DNA from: Fodinibius halophilus
GTDB lineage: Bacteria > Bacteroidota > Rhodothermia > Balneolales > Balneolaceae
Reading direction: 5' to 3'
Assembly: GCF_011059105.1 (NCBI RefSeq)
Contig: NZ_JAALLS010000006.1
Coordinates: forward strand, 116,669-180,668
Length of the DNA stretch: 64,000 nucleotides
In this document: positions 45,267-55,466 of the stretch, piece after piece
Layout of the letters: each line of letters begins with the position of its first letter
Position numbering within the stretch: position 1 is the first letter of the stretch
Notes under the pieces: model-generated
Told to the model about the DNA's origin: nothing
Database searches by the model: none
Seen by the model: the letters and a program-made list of their open reading frames with translations, nothing else
Program-made: the position numbers and the translations under genes

Positions 45267-45413
45267 TAGAAGTAAGAGGTTCTAAGAGGGTCCTCTTTGT
45301 GGTCATATCTGTGGCGGGGCTGACAATGGTAACTGAAGGAGGTGCAGCTATGCGCCTCGAAGTTTTAACGTAGTGGCGGAGGATGGCCGGCAGCTTTACC
45401 AATATCAACAATA

Positions 45414-45434
45414 GCGCGAGCGTCCCGCTCGTGC
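45414..45434. repeat. Palindrome GCGCGAGCG-TCC-CGCTCGTGC
   Basis: Hairpin-forming inverted repeat with a 3 nt loop. A sibling with A/T changes (CACAAGCG-AGA-CGCTTGTG) lies at 46027-46045; both arms co-vary (GAGCG/CGCTC versus AAGCG/CGCTT), which supports selection for the stem. Confidence 0.6.
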
Positions 45435-45872
45435 ATAAATGGGGCAGTTCTATTTTATTCTTCACACATCGAAAAACAAGATCTTTACACGATGATTTGG
45501 CTGCCCCACTCCTGGCCTCTCCCTACTTTACGCAGGGAGAGGGACGCCTAAACGTCGACAAAGCCATATCTAAGTTTTTTCTCTTTTTTAAAAGGCAGAA
45601 AACAAATAAGAAGCTATACAAAATGTAACGCGATCATCTTGATCGTGCTGTTGTTAAACAAGGATTTCTCGCTACGCTCGAATTGACTCGTTTGTTAAAA
45701 CGGGGAACATTTATCCACCGCTGGCTCCCCAATGTGGTTTTCAATCAAGAGTCTGGCTTTCCATAAACAGATGAGCAGTACCATCCCCCAAGCCCCCTTG
45801 TACCTATTACATGATCAGGGAGTCGCTTAGGACATACCTTTTTCATCTTTACACTTGCTTATCTTGCTTTAT

Positions 45873-45910
45873 CTAATTCGCCGGACGGCACCTCCAGCCG
45901 CCCGACGAAA
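45873..45910. repeat. Palindromic element D, copy 2
   Basis: CTAATTCGCCGGACGGCACC then TCCAGCCGCCCGACGAAA. Corresponds to the element at 5860-5897, with the same arms and spacing. Confidence 0.5.
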
Positions 45911-46026
45911 GATAGAAACTCATCCAGACTTCTAACTCTTTTTGGATGGACCAAGACGGAGCATAAAAGGACTGTGAAGAATGGCATGACATGATGGATT
46001 AATAGTATGAGGGGATAACGTATATA

Positions 46027-46045
46027 CACAAGCGAGACGCTTGTG
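46027..46045. repeat. Palindrome CACAAGCG-AGA-CGCTTGTG
   Basis: Perfect 8 bp arms with a 3 nt loop. Counterpart of the palindrome at 45414-45434. Confidence 0.6.
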
Positions 46046-46467
46046 CGATAATAAAGTCACAAAATCATATAGAATCCCCTTGTCATTCTGAACCATGTAC
46101 TGAGCTCAACGAAGTATCTCTTTCAGAATCTCCGTGAAGAGGGCAGGCAAAAAGCTATCCAGGAATGGGTTGGAATTGTGTTTGCACAGGTGGGATGGTA
46201 TCGCAGTAGTTATTTTATCGAGAAAGTACCAGCAAAGATGGGCCTTACAAAAGGGCAAAAAAATAAACAGGACCGGGATCAACCGGCCCTGTTTTGTACG
46301 TTGGCTTTTCGGGGTACAAATCAATGGTTACAACAATAGGTAACCAGGGATCAGTATGTTCAATAGTTCATACTCTACTACAACAGTATTGTTCCAAGTT
46401 TTTTAGATTTTTTCTGTTGTTAGAAAAGAACGGCGGAAAAGGGCAGATTATTACCTATAAACCGATA

Positions 46468-48306
46468 TTATTTCTCCCAAAGGCGGTCCTGGAGGCCCGA
46501 GGCACGCTGTAATCTCTTCTCGATTCCTGCGCGAAGTACCGATTGGTCACCCAAAATTGAAATTGCTGTGCGCGAGCGCGTGATTGCGGTGTAGATCAGC
46601 TCCCGGCTCAACACCTTGGAGTCGGAATCGGGCAGCACCAGCATCAGCTTATCAAATTCCGAACCCTGGCTCTTGTGCACCGTCAGCACGTAGGCCGTGC
46701 TGTGATCGGGCAAACGACCGGGCGCAATAGCTCGAACGGTATCTTCGTGACGGAAATAGATCTTGAGTTCGCCCTCTTCGTCCGGCAGGCAAAGCCCGGT
46801 ATCCCCATTGTGGAGACGCAGGCTATAGTCGTTCACATTGATAATCACCGGCTTGCCGGGATACCATTGCCGGTATTTGGGGATTAAGTGCTCTTGCTGC
46901 AAGATCCGCTCTACCAGCTGGTTCAGGTATCGCACGCCCCACGGACCGCGTCGGTGGGCTGCCAGGATCCGCATTCGATTAAAAGCCGTGAGTGCTTCTT
47001 GCGGAGAAGATGAGTTGACAATATTCTTGAAATAGGTCCTCATCTCATCCCCTATTACCTGCTCCAAGGTGGAGTGGTCAGGAATGGTCACTAACGACGT
47101 GTCATTGTAACTGGGATCGTCCAGCACCTGCGTGGCTTGCTCGGCCTCTCCCCTGTTTACGGAGTCGGCCAGCCGACCAATACCGCTGTCGGAATCAAAG
47201 CGGTAGCTTTTGGTCAGCAGCGTAATATTATCGGTAAGCGGATAGGGAGCTTGCTGTTGATTTCGTTCGGGAATCTGCAGATCCAGCTGACTCAGTTCCT
47301 GGGCAAATGCACTGCTGAAACCGTTCTGTTCTATGTTGCAGATATCCCCCAGCACCGAACCGGCCTCTACTGACGCCAGCTGATCTTTATCGCCCAGCAA
47401 GATGAGGCGACAGTCTGCGAGCAAGGCCTCCATCAGCTTGCTCATCAGTGCCTGATCGACCATCGAAGCCTCGTCAACGATGATGGTATCGTAAGGCAAG
47501 GGATTGTCGCTGTTGTGTTTAAAAGCTGCGGTATGTCGGCGGGCGCCGAGCAGCTGATGGATCGTCACCGCATCGTCGGGGACGGCAGCCCGGATCTCTT
47601 CGGAAACGTTGAGATCATCTTTGGCGGCTGCAATAGCATCTTTGAGCCGGGCCGCGGCCTTGCCCGTGGGAGCTGCCAACGCAATATTGGGGCTGCCCTC
47701 CCCCTGCTGCTGTTCCAGAAGCAGCGCTAAAATGCGCACGACCGTTGAGGTCTTGCCTGTTCCCGGTCCGCCGGAAATAATAGCCAGCTTATGATGCAGC
47801 GCACTTACCGCAGCCACCTGCTGCCAATCGGGCTGCTGCGTGGAGTGGGCAAAAAGGCGCTGCAGGCCATCCTGCAATATATCTTGGTTAATATCTTCGG
47901 CTCGAGCGCTGCTTCTTTTGATCAGCTCTTGGGCCAGCAGATCTTCGTAATGCCACAGCTTGTGGAGGTAGAGCCGGTTTTGACCATCCAAAATGAGCGG
48001 ACAAAATTCGCCCGGTGAACCTATGGCAGGACTCCCGGCCAATAGCTGGCTCCAGCGACCCAGGTCCGGTGCCGTAATTTCTGTTTCTGTATCCCCATCA
48101 ACAAAAAGGGATTGCCCGGCATAGCGATTCAGCTCCACACAGACATTGCCCTGGCGATAGTTGTAGCTGACCAGGCAGGCGGCCAGCAGTACGGGCCCGG
48201 GAATATCGGGATGCTGATTTCGCAGGAACCGGCAGATCTCCAGGTCGATATCGCGGATGACCTCTTCACTGCGAAGGACCGACAATTTTTGCATTATCTT
48301 ATTCAT
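46468..48306 (-). CDS. recD: RecBCD exonuclease V, alpha subunit (RecD helicase)
   Basis: A 612-residue 5'-3' helicase, nearly the length of E. coli RecD. Walker A ISGGPGTGKTST, Walker B IIVDEASMVDQALM, GDKDQLASVEAGSVLGD, and the C-terminal VLTVHKSQGSEFD and ITRSR motifs are intact. In the RecBCD complex it drives the fast strand during double-strand-break processing and degradation of foreign linear DNA. Its start overlaps recB's stop by 8 nt, so the two are coupled. Codon use is GC-rich compared with genes on either side. Confidence 0.93.
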   Translation of the reverse strand: MNKIMQKLSVLRSEEVIRDIDLEICRFLRNQHPDIPGPVLLAACLVSYNYRQGNVCVELNRYAGQSLFVDGDTETEITAPDLGRWSQLLAGSPAIGSPGEFCPLILDGQNRLYLHKLWHYEDLLAQELIKRSSARAEDINQDILQDGLQRLFAHSTQQPDWQQVAAVSALHHKLAIISGGPGTGKTSTVVRILALLLEQQQGEGSPNIALAAPTGKAAARLKDAIAAAKDDLNVSEEIRAAVPDDAVTIHQLLGARRHTAAFKHNSDNPLPYDTIIVDEASMVDQALMSKLMEALLADCRLILLGDKDQLASVEAGSVLGDICNIEQNGFSSAFAQELSQLDLQIPERNQQQAPYPLTDNITLLTKSYRFDSDSGIGRLADSVNRGEAEQATQVLDDPSYNDTSLVTIPDHSTLEQVIGDEMRTYFKNIVNSSSPQEALTAFNRMRILAAHRRGPWGVRYLNQLVERILQQEHLIPKYRQWYPGKPVIINVNDYSLRLHNGDTGLCLPDEEGELKIYFRHEDTVRAIAPGRLPDHSTAYVLTVHKSQGSEFDKLMLVLPDSDSKVLSRELIYTAITRSRTAISILGDQSVLRAGIEKRLQRASGLQDRLWEK

Positions 48307-51300
48307 GGCGGCCTCCCAGGATATATTCGTTTAAATGGGTGATGGTAGAGCGTTCCGGTTTGTCAAAGAATATGCCCTCGCGGCCCTGCTCGTTCATGCC
48401 CCGCAAAAAGAGGTAGAATGCGCCTCCAAAATGCTGCTCATAGGAGTAGTAGTCGGGAGTTCTCGCTTTCAAAAACCGGTGCAGCGCCACCGTATAGATG
48501 TGATACTGCAGGTCATAGGAAGCCTCCTGCATCTCCTCTTTAAGCAGTTCGCCGCGATAATCGCTGACCGAATCTCCCAGGTAGTTGGTCTTATAGTCGA
48601 GCAGGTAATACTTGCCGTCGAATTCAAAAGTGAGATCGATAAATCCTTTGAGATAGCCCGACTCGGCCCGCCCTCTGCCACCGGTTGGTCGGTCGTTGGG
48701 ACGAATGATGGAGATCAGCTTCTCTGCCTCGATCTGGTCGTTTTGGTAATAGAATTCCATCTCGGGAATCATCTGCTTGGTATCCAAGGCCGACAAGCAG
48801 AGGGAATCATCGGATTCCAAGAGCGGCTTGTTCACCACCGTCTCCAACATCGTTGTTACTACGCCCTCCCAGTCGGTATCGATGCCAAAGCTCTGTAGAT
48901 TTTTGCGAATTACCGGGCCGGCCTCACCGGGTTGGGCAAAGTCGGTATCCTCATCCTCAAAAATGTTGTGGATACAGGTCCCGGGCTGCGGTCCCTTGGG
49001 AAAGGTGAATATGTTCTTTTCTTCCTGTTGCTGTGGGAGCTCGACCACCGGCTCATCGATATATTGATCATAATCGGGCATATCGGGGTCGTCCTCTCCG
49101 GCAATGCTGGTGAGTGATGAAAAGCTGGAAACCCGGTAGCTGGTTGTCAACGGCTGGTTTCGATCAAAAGATCGTGCTTTGAGCTCAGGCTGGGTGTCAT
49201 CGAATCCCGGGAATTCGAGCTGCGGACTTTGGGTGACCTCCGGCTCCTGTTTGAGGGTAAACAGCTGGGGATGGCGCGTACACAGCTTTTCAATTTTGTG
49301 GTGCATCTGGTCGCCCGACCACTCCACCTTTGGACCATACTTCACCTTTTTCTTGAGCAGCGCTTCGGCTTGCTGGGGATCTTGCAGTAGGTAGCCGAGG
49401 GACGAAAATTCGGCATCATTGGCGAACTGCCACGTCAGGTAGACGCACTGCTGGGCGCGGGTCATAGCCACGTAGGCCAGCCGCAGGCTCTCGGCCTGTT
49501 CTTCTCGCTGTGTATAAAATCGTTTTTCTGCCCGGTCGTCATCGGATTTACCATGCAGGTCCAAGTAGGTAGTTTCCGTATCATCGGGGCGGTGATAGAC
49601 CAGCGGCTGACCGCTGTCTGAAATACGCGGACCGTACCACAAGAAGGGACAAAAGACCACGGGATACTGTAGTCCCTTACTTTTGTGCATGGTCACAATT
49701 TTGACCAGCTCCTCGTCACTTTCCAGGCGCAGCTGCTCTTCGTCGCTGTGGTTGCTGCTGTTCTCTTTGCGTTTGCGAACCAACCAGTGCAGCAGGCTTC
49801 GCGTGCCCTCTTTGTGATGTTGCGACTCTTCCTGCAGCAGCTCTCCCAGGTGCAGCAAGTTGGTCAGCCGCCGCTCCCCATCGGGATATTTGATACTGTG
49901 TTCGGCCACCTTAAGCCGCGACAGCAGCGAGCGGTACATGGCGGCAAAGCCTTCTTGCTGCCACCTTTGATGCCAGTCCGCAAATTGCTGCAGTACCTGC
50001 ACCCACTGCTCTTCATCTTCTTCGATGGTATAGAGCTCGCGGGCGGTATAGTTGGTCAGCGATAAGGCCAGCGCCGTTTTTACCAGAGTCTCGTTGGTAG
50101 GTTCGGCTACGGCCTTCAGCAGCTGCGTAAGCTGGGCGGCCTCCTCACTTTCAAATACACTTTGATTACTGTGACGCACGCTTTTGATATCGCGCTCTTG
50201 CAGGGCTTCGCTGATCAGGTCGGCCTGCTTGTGGCGACGCACCAGCACCGCAATATCTTTGGCCTGCAGCGGCCGGTCGCCAATGGTGACATCGCCTTTT
50301 TTGCCGCCCTCGAGCAGCCGGTAGATCTCATCGGCGGTATCTTCGGCCACCTGTTCTTTGGCTGCTTCTTTGGTCAGCTGATCCTGTCCTGTCTCCGAGA
50401 GCCGTCGGAAACGAATGGGCGGACGTGCCCGTCCATACTCTTTGAGCCGGTCATACTTTTTCTCGGGCCAGCCCCACTCTACCTGCTTGTATTCAATGTC
50501 ATCACCGACGACAAAGGGATTTTCATGTCCGCCCCAAAAGGCGTTGAGTCCCCGCAGCAGGTCGGGCGTAGAGCGGAAGTTTCGATCCAGCCGAAAGCGA
50601 TTTTCTTGCGGTGCATCTTCACGCGCTTCGATATAGGAATAGACATCGGCCCCGCGAAAGCTGTATATCGACTGCTTGGGGTCCCCGATCATAAACAGCG
50701 TTTCGTTGGTATCCTTATAGATACGCCGAAAAATATCGTACTGGTTGGGATCGGTATCCTGGAATTCATCAACCATGGCGATGGGATATTTCTCCCGCAG
50801 CTTGGCGGCCAGCGTTTTCCCCCGCTCCTCATCCAGCAGCGCATTGCGCAATCGTAGCAGCAGGTCGTCATAAGAGAGCACCTGCAGCTCCTCCTTTTTC
50901 TTATTGAGTTCGTTACGCAGGTAGGCCAGCAGCTTTTTCTTAAAGATGATATCGTACTGCTTAAAGGTGCGGGCCTGCTCTTGGTAATTATCGGCCAGCT
51001 TGAAAAACGGGTGTTGCGGCGGACGTACCCCCTCCTTTTCTGCCGATTTCTTCAAGCTGCCATCGATATAGCTCTGGGTAAAGCGCTCAAATTTGTCAAA
51101 AATATTGATAGAAGGCGTCTCCGACTCAAAGATCGCATCCATGCTGGCAAACCAGCTCGTAAGCCAGTCCGATCGGTAGTTGCTCATCTCATCGCGGCTC
51201 AGCAGCTCCAGTATCACCGAACGCTGATCTTCCCAGATCGCTTTCATTTCGCCGTGGAGCTCGCTGAATTGCTGTAGCTCTCTTTCCAATCCCGCATCGT

Positions 51301-51928
51301 CAATCTCTTTGGGCAAAATTTCCAGGTACGGCTTGCCGATATAGGTGCCCAGTTCGCTGGCCAGCGACTCCGGTCCCAATCCTTTGTCATCCAATAACTT
51401 TAGCAGCGGCTCTTTTTGGGGATTTTCGGAAACTTCGGCCACCCAGCTGCGCCAGTAGTCGTCCACTGCTTCCTGCACCAGCTCAGAATCGTCGCCGATC
51501 ATCTCGGCATCGTACATCGCCCCGCTTTCAAACGCCTGCTCCTGCAGCGCCTGGTAGCAAAAGCCGTGGATGGTATAGACCGAGGCCTCATCAAACATGC
51601 GCACGGCCTGCTCCAGCTTGGTAATCGCCTGTTGCCGGTCGATCACCTGCCCCAGCAGCTCTGTTAAAAACTGGTCGGATTCATCCTCCACTTCCCCGGC
51701 TTTAAGTACGGCAATGGATTCCCGAATACGGTCGAGCAGCCGGTCTTTAAGCTCTTTGGTGGCCGCTTCGGTATAAGTGACCACCAATATTTTCCCCACG
51801 CTGATATCCTGCTCGATAAGGGCCCGGATATAGAGGGAGGTGATATTATAGGTCTTGCCCGTGCCGGCGCTGGCTTCAACGAGGTTGATGCCCGAAAAGG
51901 TAACTTCAAAAGGTTTTAGCAGTTTCAT
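48299..51928 (-). CDS. recB: RecBCD exonuclease V, beta subunit (RecB helicase-nuclease)
   Basis: A 1209-residue protein, about the family size. N-terminal UvrD-type helicase: Walker A ASAGTGKT (19-26), AMVDEFQDTD, GDPKQSIYSFRGAD, LDRNFRS, VTMHKSKGLQYPV and VAMTRAQ. C-terminal nuclease: GTCIHNIFED (metal His), GYLKGFIDLTFEF and LLDYKTN with the catalytic Asp and Lys, so the nuclease should be active. It starts one base after recC's stop (TGATATG arrangement). Confidence 0.94.
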   Translation of the reverse strand: MKLLKPFEVTFSGINLVEASAGTGKTYNITSLYIRALIEQDISVGKILVVTYTEAATKELKDRLLDRIRESIAVLKAGEVEDESDQFLTELLGQVIDRQQAITKLEQAVRMFDEASVYTIHGFCYQALQEQAFESGAMYDAEMIGDDSELVQEAVDDYWRSWVAEVSENPQKEPLLKLLDDKGLGPESLASELGTYIGKPYLEILPKEIDDAGLERELQQFSELHGEMKAIWEDQRSVILELLSRDEMSNYRSDWLTSWFASMDAIFESETPSINIFDKFERFTQSYIDGSLKKSAEKEGVRPPQHPFFKLADNYQEQARTFKQYDIIFKKKLLAYLRNELNKKKEELQVLSYDDLLLRLRNALLDEERGKTLAAKLREKYPIAMVDEFQDTDPNQYDIFRRIYKDTNETLFMIGDPKQSIYSFRGADVYSYIEAREDAPQENRFRLDRNFRSTPDLLRGLNAFWGGHENPFVVGDDIEYKQVEWGWPEKKYDRLKEYGRARPPIRFRRLSETGQDQLTKEAAKEQVAEDTADEIYRLLEGGKKGDVTIGDRPLQAKDIAVLVRRHKQADLISEALQERDIKSVRHSNQSVFESEEAAQLTQLLKAVAEPTNETLVKTALALSLTNYTARELYTIEEDEEQWVQVLQQFADWHQRWQQEGFAAMYRSLLSRLKVAEHSIKYPDGERRLTNLLHLGELLQEESQHHKEGTRSLLHWLVRKRKENSSNHSDEEQLRLESDEELVKIVTMHKSKGLQYPVVFCPFLWYGPRISDSGQPLVYHRPDDTETTYLDLHGKSDDDRAEKRFYTQREEQAESLRLAYVAMTRAQQCVYLTWQFANDAEFSSLGYLLQDPQQAEALLKKKVKYGPKVEWSGDQMHHKIEKLCTRHPQLFTLKQEPEVTQSPQLEFPGFDDTQPELKARSFDRNQPLTTSYRVSSFSSLTSIAGEDDPDMPDYDQYIDEPVVELPQQQEEKNIFTFPKGPQPGTCIHNIFEDEDTDFAQPGEAGPVIRKNLQSFGIDTDWEGVVTTMLETVVNKPLLESDDSLCLSALDTKQMIPEMEFYYQNDQIEAEKLISIIRPNDRPTGGRGRAESGYLKGFIDLTFEFDGKYYLLDYKTNYLGDSVSDYRGELLKEEMQEASYDLQYHIYTVALHRFLKARTPDYYSYEQHFGGAFYLFLRGMNEQGREGIFFDKPERSTITHLNEYILGGRHE

Positions 51929-51929
51929 A

Positions 51930-54900
51930 TCAGCCCTCCTCCTCTATTATTGCTTCAAAATAAGGAGCCCAGAGGCTGCGGCTGTATTCCACAAATTCTT
52001 GCTCTTCAAAGGGATGCTCCCCTTCCGTTACCAGTTTATTATAGGGATCATCCCCTTCGCCGGGATAACCACCCCAGCCGGGTTCCCACTTGCTCACCGC
52101 TTTGGCGATGCCCTCGTCCTCCTCCTTATCATCCTGCAAAACGGCCTTGGCATAAGCGTAGGAGGATTTACAGAATATCGGCAGTGGCTGCTGCAGTCCC
52201 TGCCAGTAGTAGTCCAGCAGTTGTACCAGCAAGTTTTCGCTCTCGGATACCGGGGACAGCCGATGCTCTTCGAACGATCCTTCATTCCAGCTAAAGAGCA
52301 TACTGTTGCCGGGATGATCGGCCGGCTTCCGCTGTTGAAACAGCAGGTGACGGATCCACCAGCCCACTTTATCCTTGGGGCGGGCCTTGCCGAAACGGTA
52401 CTCCATCCGTGCCCCGCGGTAGATATCGGTGAGGGTGCCCGTAATACGAAAGTCACCAATATCGAGGCTCAGCTCGAGGTCGGCCAGCGGCTGCTCATCC
52501 AAGCGTTGCTGGATTTCGGTACCGAACTCTTCTACTTCCCGGGCCTTCTGGCGGAAGGCCTGTTCGCCGGTCCACCCTTCGGGCAGCATATCGCGGGAAC
52601 GCATCACCTGCTCATAGGATTCGAGGGACTGCTCTTTCAGGAATCGCTGCAGCAGCGGCTGCCCTACATTATATTCAGCCAGCTTATCCAGCGCAAAAGG
52701 CTCGCGGTCTTCGGTGATGATATCTTCGTCGCGCAGGTAGATTCCGAGGCGGTTGCGGAGCAGGTATTCGGCGGGATGCTGGAAAAAGGAGATCAGATCG
52801 TTAACGGAAAGCTGCTTCCATTCCGCTTCGGCTTCGCCCAGACCCTCTTCGAAAAAGGCGGTGCCATTTTCTTCGCCGTTGGCCAGACTTCGGCTCAGCT
52901 CCAGCTGCGATTTCGAATAGCTGAAATGCTGTTCCCCTTCAAAATAGCGGGGACTAAAGGGCTGGAGGCGATGCTTGGTGAGCATATCTTCGGGACGCAA
53001 TCCGTAGTGCTCCTGCAGGTGATCCAGAAACTCTTTGAGTACCACCGAGGGCGGGAATTCGGCATCCTGGCGGTTGCTCTGCCCCACAAAACTAAAGTAG
53101 AGCGTGCTGCGCACCGACAGCAGGTTTTCTAAAAAGAGATAGCGATCCTCTTCCGACTGTACCGGGTCGCCCGGCTGCGGATCGAGGTGCATAAGGTCAA
53201 ATTCGATGGGTATTTTCGAGCGTGGAAAGCTGCCTTCATTCAGCCCGATCATCCCGATTACTTCAAAAGGAATAGAGCGCATCGGCATCAGCGAGCTAAA
53301 AGTGACGCCGCGGCCTATGCGTCCCCCGCCGGTGGTTTTCTCTTCGAGCTGATCGGCCAGCCAGCGTCGGACAATAGCAAAAGGAATCTGCTTGTTACAG
53401 CCACCGAGCTCCGTCTCTTCGGTGAGCCCGCTGATAGCATCACGAATGCGGGCAATCTCCCGGAAATAGTCGCGGTTATCGGGCAGAAAACGGTCCACGA
53501 GGGACTCCAACTGATGCTGCCACTGCTCCGGCGACCGGGCTTCCCGGCACCGCTTGTTACATTCAAACAGCTGGTTGAGCAGTCGCGAAAAGGTGCCGGC
53601 CAGGGCCGCGTCGTCCGAACTCTCAACCTCACCATAGGCGTAAATATGTTGATAGAGCTCGTCATCGGAAGACCGCATCATATATCCCAACAAAATACGC
53701 TGCAAACCCGCCTGCCAGGTAAAATGATTGCTTGGGGGCAGCCCCATATCGGCCTTACTGCTGCCATCGATGCCCCAGCGGATATTGTTATCGCGGATCC
53801 ACTGCTCCAGCCTGTTGAGCTCTTCTTCGCCGTAGCCGAAGGCCTCTTGTATGGGATCGGAATCGAGCAGGTCGAGCACTTCGGTGATCTTAAAACGGCT
53901 CTCGCTGAGCTCCAGGATCTTCTGAAAAGCCTCGATAGCGGGACGCTCCCCCTCGATGCCGCGGTCGGCGATGGCATAGGGAATGGCGGGCTGCCCTTCG
54001 TCGGGGGTGCCAAAGACTGCCTCGATCATGGGGGCATAGGTCTCGATATCGGGCGTCATGATGAGTACGTCATCGGGATTGAGGTCCGGCTGCCGGTCGA
54101 AGAGCGAGAGCAGCTGATCGTAGAGCACCTCCACTTCGCGCATGGGACTGTGGCAGGAGTGCACCTGCACCGAGCGGTCGGCGGCGGGCACCTTCAGCTT
54201 GGGCCCCAATAGCGGACTGTCTTCTTTGAGGTCGGACTGTATAGCGGTTATCACCGACTGCCGCGGCTCGTCGGTGGTAGTGACCTCTTCCCAGTTCACC
54301 TCTTTTTTAATGACAGCATCGGACCGTACCGCTGCTGAAAACTGCTTCATAAAGCCGGTGCCCTCTGCGGACAGCGACTGCAGCAAGGGATTGACGAAAG
54401 CATCGCTTTCTTTCTTATCCGGATCGATGGTGAGATGATAGAAATAGACCTCCGTTAGTTTTGAGAGCTTCACCATCGTCTCAATAAAGGCGGGTGAGGC
54501 GGTGGAGACGCCAAAAATGGTGATACGGACGGGCAGTTCCTGGGTATCCAGTGTCCCGTTTTCGATATGCCGGATGAGCTGCTGCTGGAGCTCCGCCCGG
54601 TGCAGCCATTTTCCGTCGTAATAGTCCTTCCAGTGATTGGTGAGCCTGTTCCAGAGCTGCATCTGCCAGCCTTCGGCATCCACACTGCCAGTGGCCAGCT
54701 TCTTCTGCTCCCAGTGGTTGATCATATCGGGACGATAGATAAGATACTGGTCAAAGACGTCGGCAATTTTGGAGGCCAGCTTCCAGCTGCGCATGGCGCG
54801 CTGCTCGGGATCGGGGTCGCTGATATAGCGGCGGAGGTTGGGGAACTGATCCAGCAGCTGCTCGTCTTCAAAAAGCTCGACCAGGCTCCAGGTCATGGGG

Positions 54901-55169
54901 CCGCGGTCGGAGGGCAGGTCTTTTGGAATATCATCGTCAATACTTCGGATCAGCTTCCAGATGCGCTCGGAGGGAAATTCGAACTCCATATTGGCGGCGA
55001 TACCCTCTTCTTGGTCGGCCAAGTAGAGCGACAGCCACTGCCCGATGCCGTGGTTCTGTACTACAAAGATCTCCGGCGCCAGCGGGTTCTCCGGCAAATT
55101 ATCCTTCATCTCGGCACAAAGCCGTCGGGCTAATGGTTCTAATTCTGATCCGTAAAAAAAGTTGAGCAT
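51930..55169 (-). CDS. recC: RecBCD exonuclease V, gamma subunit (RecC)
   Basis: I choose the ATG at 55169 (1079 residues, starting MLNFFYGSELEPLARRL); an upstream in-frame extension to 55217 lacks family sequence. RecC is a helicase-like but inactive protein that splits the DNA strands and reads Chi; it scaffolds RecB and RecD. Family marks: QNHGIGQWLSLYLAD, SCHSPMREVEVLYDQLL, DVLIMTPDIETYAPMIEAVF and VIGMIGLNEGSFPR. Gene order recC-recB-recD is as in E. coli but without ptrA. One 60-base line I counted by hand (54121-54180) is 65% G+C, far above the accessory genes to its right. Confidence 0.93.
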   Translation of the reverse strand: MLNFFYGSELEPLARRLCAEMKDNLPENPLAPEIFVVQNHGIGQWLSLYLADQEEGIAANMEFEFPSERIWKLIRSIDDDIPKDLPSDRGPMTWSLVELFEDEQLLDQFPNLRRYISDPDPEQRAMRSWKLASKIADVFDQYLIYRPDMINHWEQKKLATGSVDAEGWQMQLWNRLTNHWKDYYDGKWLHRAELQQQLIRHIENGTLDTQELPVRITIFGVSTASPAFIETMVKLSKLTEVYFYHLTIDPDKKESDAFVNPLLQSLSAEGTGFMKQFSAAVRSDAVIKKEVNWEEVTTTDEPRQSVITAIQSDLKEDSPLLGPKLKVPAADRSVQVHSCHSPMREVEVLYDQLLSLFDRQPDLNPDDVLIMTPDIETYAPMIEAVFGTPDEGQPAIPYAIADRGIEGERPAIEAFQKILELSESRFKITEVLDLLDSDPIQEAFGYGEEELNRLEQWIRDNNIRWGIDGSSKADMGLPPSNHFTWQAGLQRILLGYMMRSSDDELYQHIYAYGEVESSDDAALAGTFSRLLNQLFECNKRCREARSPEQWQHQLESLVDRFLPDNRDYFREIARIRDAISGLTEETELGGCNKQIPFAIVRRWLADQLEEKTTGGGRIGRGVTFSSLMPMRSIPFEVIGMIGLNEGSFPRSKIPIEFDLMHLDPQPGDPVQSEEDRYLFLENLLSVRSTLYFSFVGQSNRQDAEFPPSVVLKEFLDHLQEHYGLRPEDMLTKHRLQPFSPRYFEGEQHFSYSKSQLELSRSLANGEENGTAFFEEGLGEAEAEWKQLSVNDLISFFQHPAEYLLRNRLGIYLRDEDIITEDREPFALDKLAEYNVGQPLLQRFLKEQSLESYEQVMRSRDMLPEGWTGEQAFRQKAREVEEFGTEIQQRLDEQPLADLELSLDIGDFRITGTLTDIYRGARMEYRFGKARPKDKVGWWIRHLLFQQRKPADHPGNSMLFSWNEGSFEEHRLSPVSESENLLVQLLDYYWQGLQQPLPIFCKSSYAYAKAVLQDDKEEDEGIAKAVSKWEPGWGGYPGEGDDPYNKLVTEGEHPFEEQEFVEYSRSLWAPYFEAIIEEEG

Positions 55170-55253
55170 CCGCTTCCCGCTTGATCGGTGATCCGCTATG
55201 ATTTGAACTGCTAGCAAAAACCGAAAAAAGCGGGTGAAAGTAAACCCCGTGTT

Positions 55254-55345
55254 TGGTTATTAGTTGTTGGTTAATGGTTATTTGTTAATGGGGATTGGTT
55301 GTTGGTTAATGGTTATTTGTTATTCGGTGTTTGTTATTGGTTGTC
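55254..55345 (+). repeat. AT-rich repeat family C, copy C2
   Basis: Two tandem versions of TTGGTTAATGGTTATTTGTTA in a row, ending TATTCGGTGTTTGTTATTGG. It matches 56318-56400 over ~40 bp with about three differences, in the same orientation. Together they bracket the pRiA4b ORF-3-like gene. Confidence 0.7.
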
Positions 55346-55466
55346 TGCCCTGGATAAAATTTCTCATTTGATAATGGGGATGGGGAGAGTTGTTGGCAAG
55401 CCTTCTTGTTAGTGAGTAGTGTTTTAGGAGGGCGTCGTGCATGCAAATATATGGGATGTATGTAAC

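Larger units (their letters stand above)
44830..46467. other. Gene-free repeat-rich region between ppa and recD
   Basis: About 1.6 kb with no credible gene. Contents: element A copy 4 (45136-45266), palindromes at 45414-45434 and 46027-46045, element D copy 2 (45873-45910) and a half repeat near 46080-46125 (TGTCATTCTGAACCATGTAC, AAGTATCTCTTTCAG). Small open frames such as 45383-45628 and 46134-46343 have no homology-like features or Shine-Dalgarno. It matches the 4561-6440 gap in content and looks like a graveyard of interspersed elements. Confidence 0.65.

Noticed and set aside
44998..45465. 155-residue reverse open frame
   Set aside because: Contains repeat A copy 4 sequence translated; no initiation signal or family.
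48335..50857. Several + strand open frames antisense to recB (187 and 231 residues among others)
   Set aside because: Same reason: shadows of a GC-rich coding strand with intact RecB motifs.
51855..54212. Long open frames on the + strand antisense to recC (425 and 341 residues)
   Set aside because: They run opposite a complete, motif-bearing recC and arise from its GC-rich codon use; their translations lack domain features and are rich in Gly/Arg/Pro/Leu.
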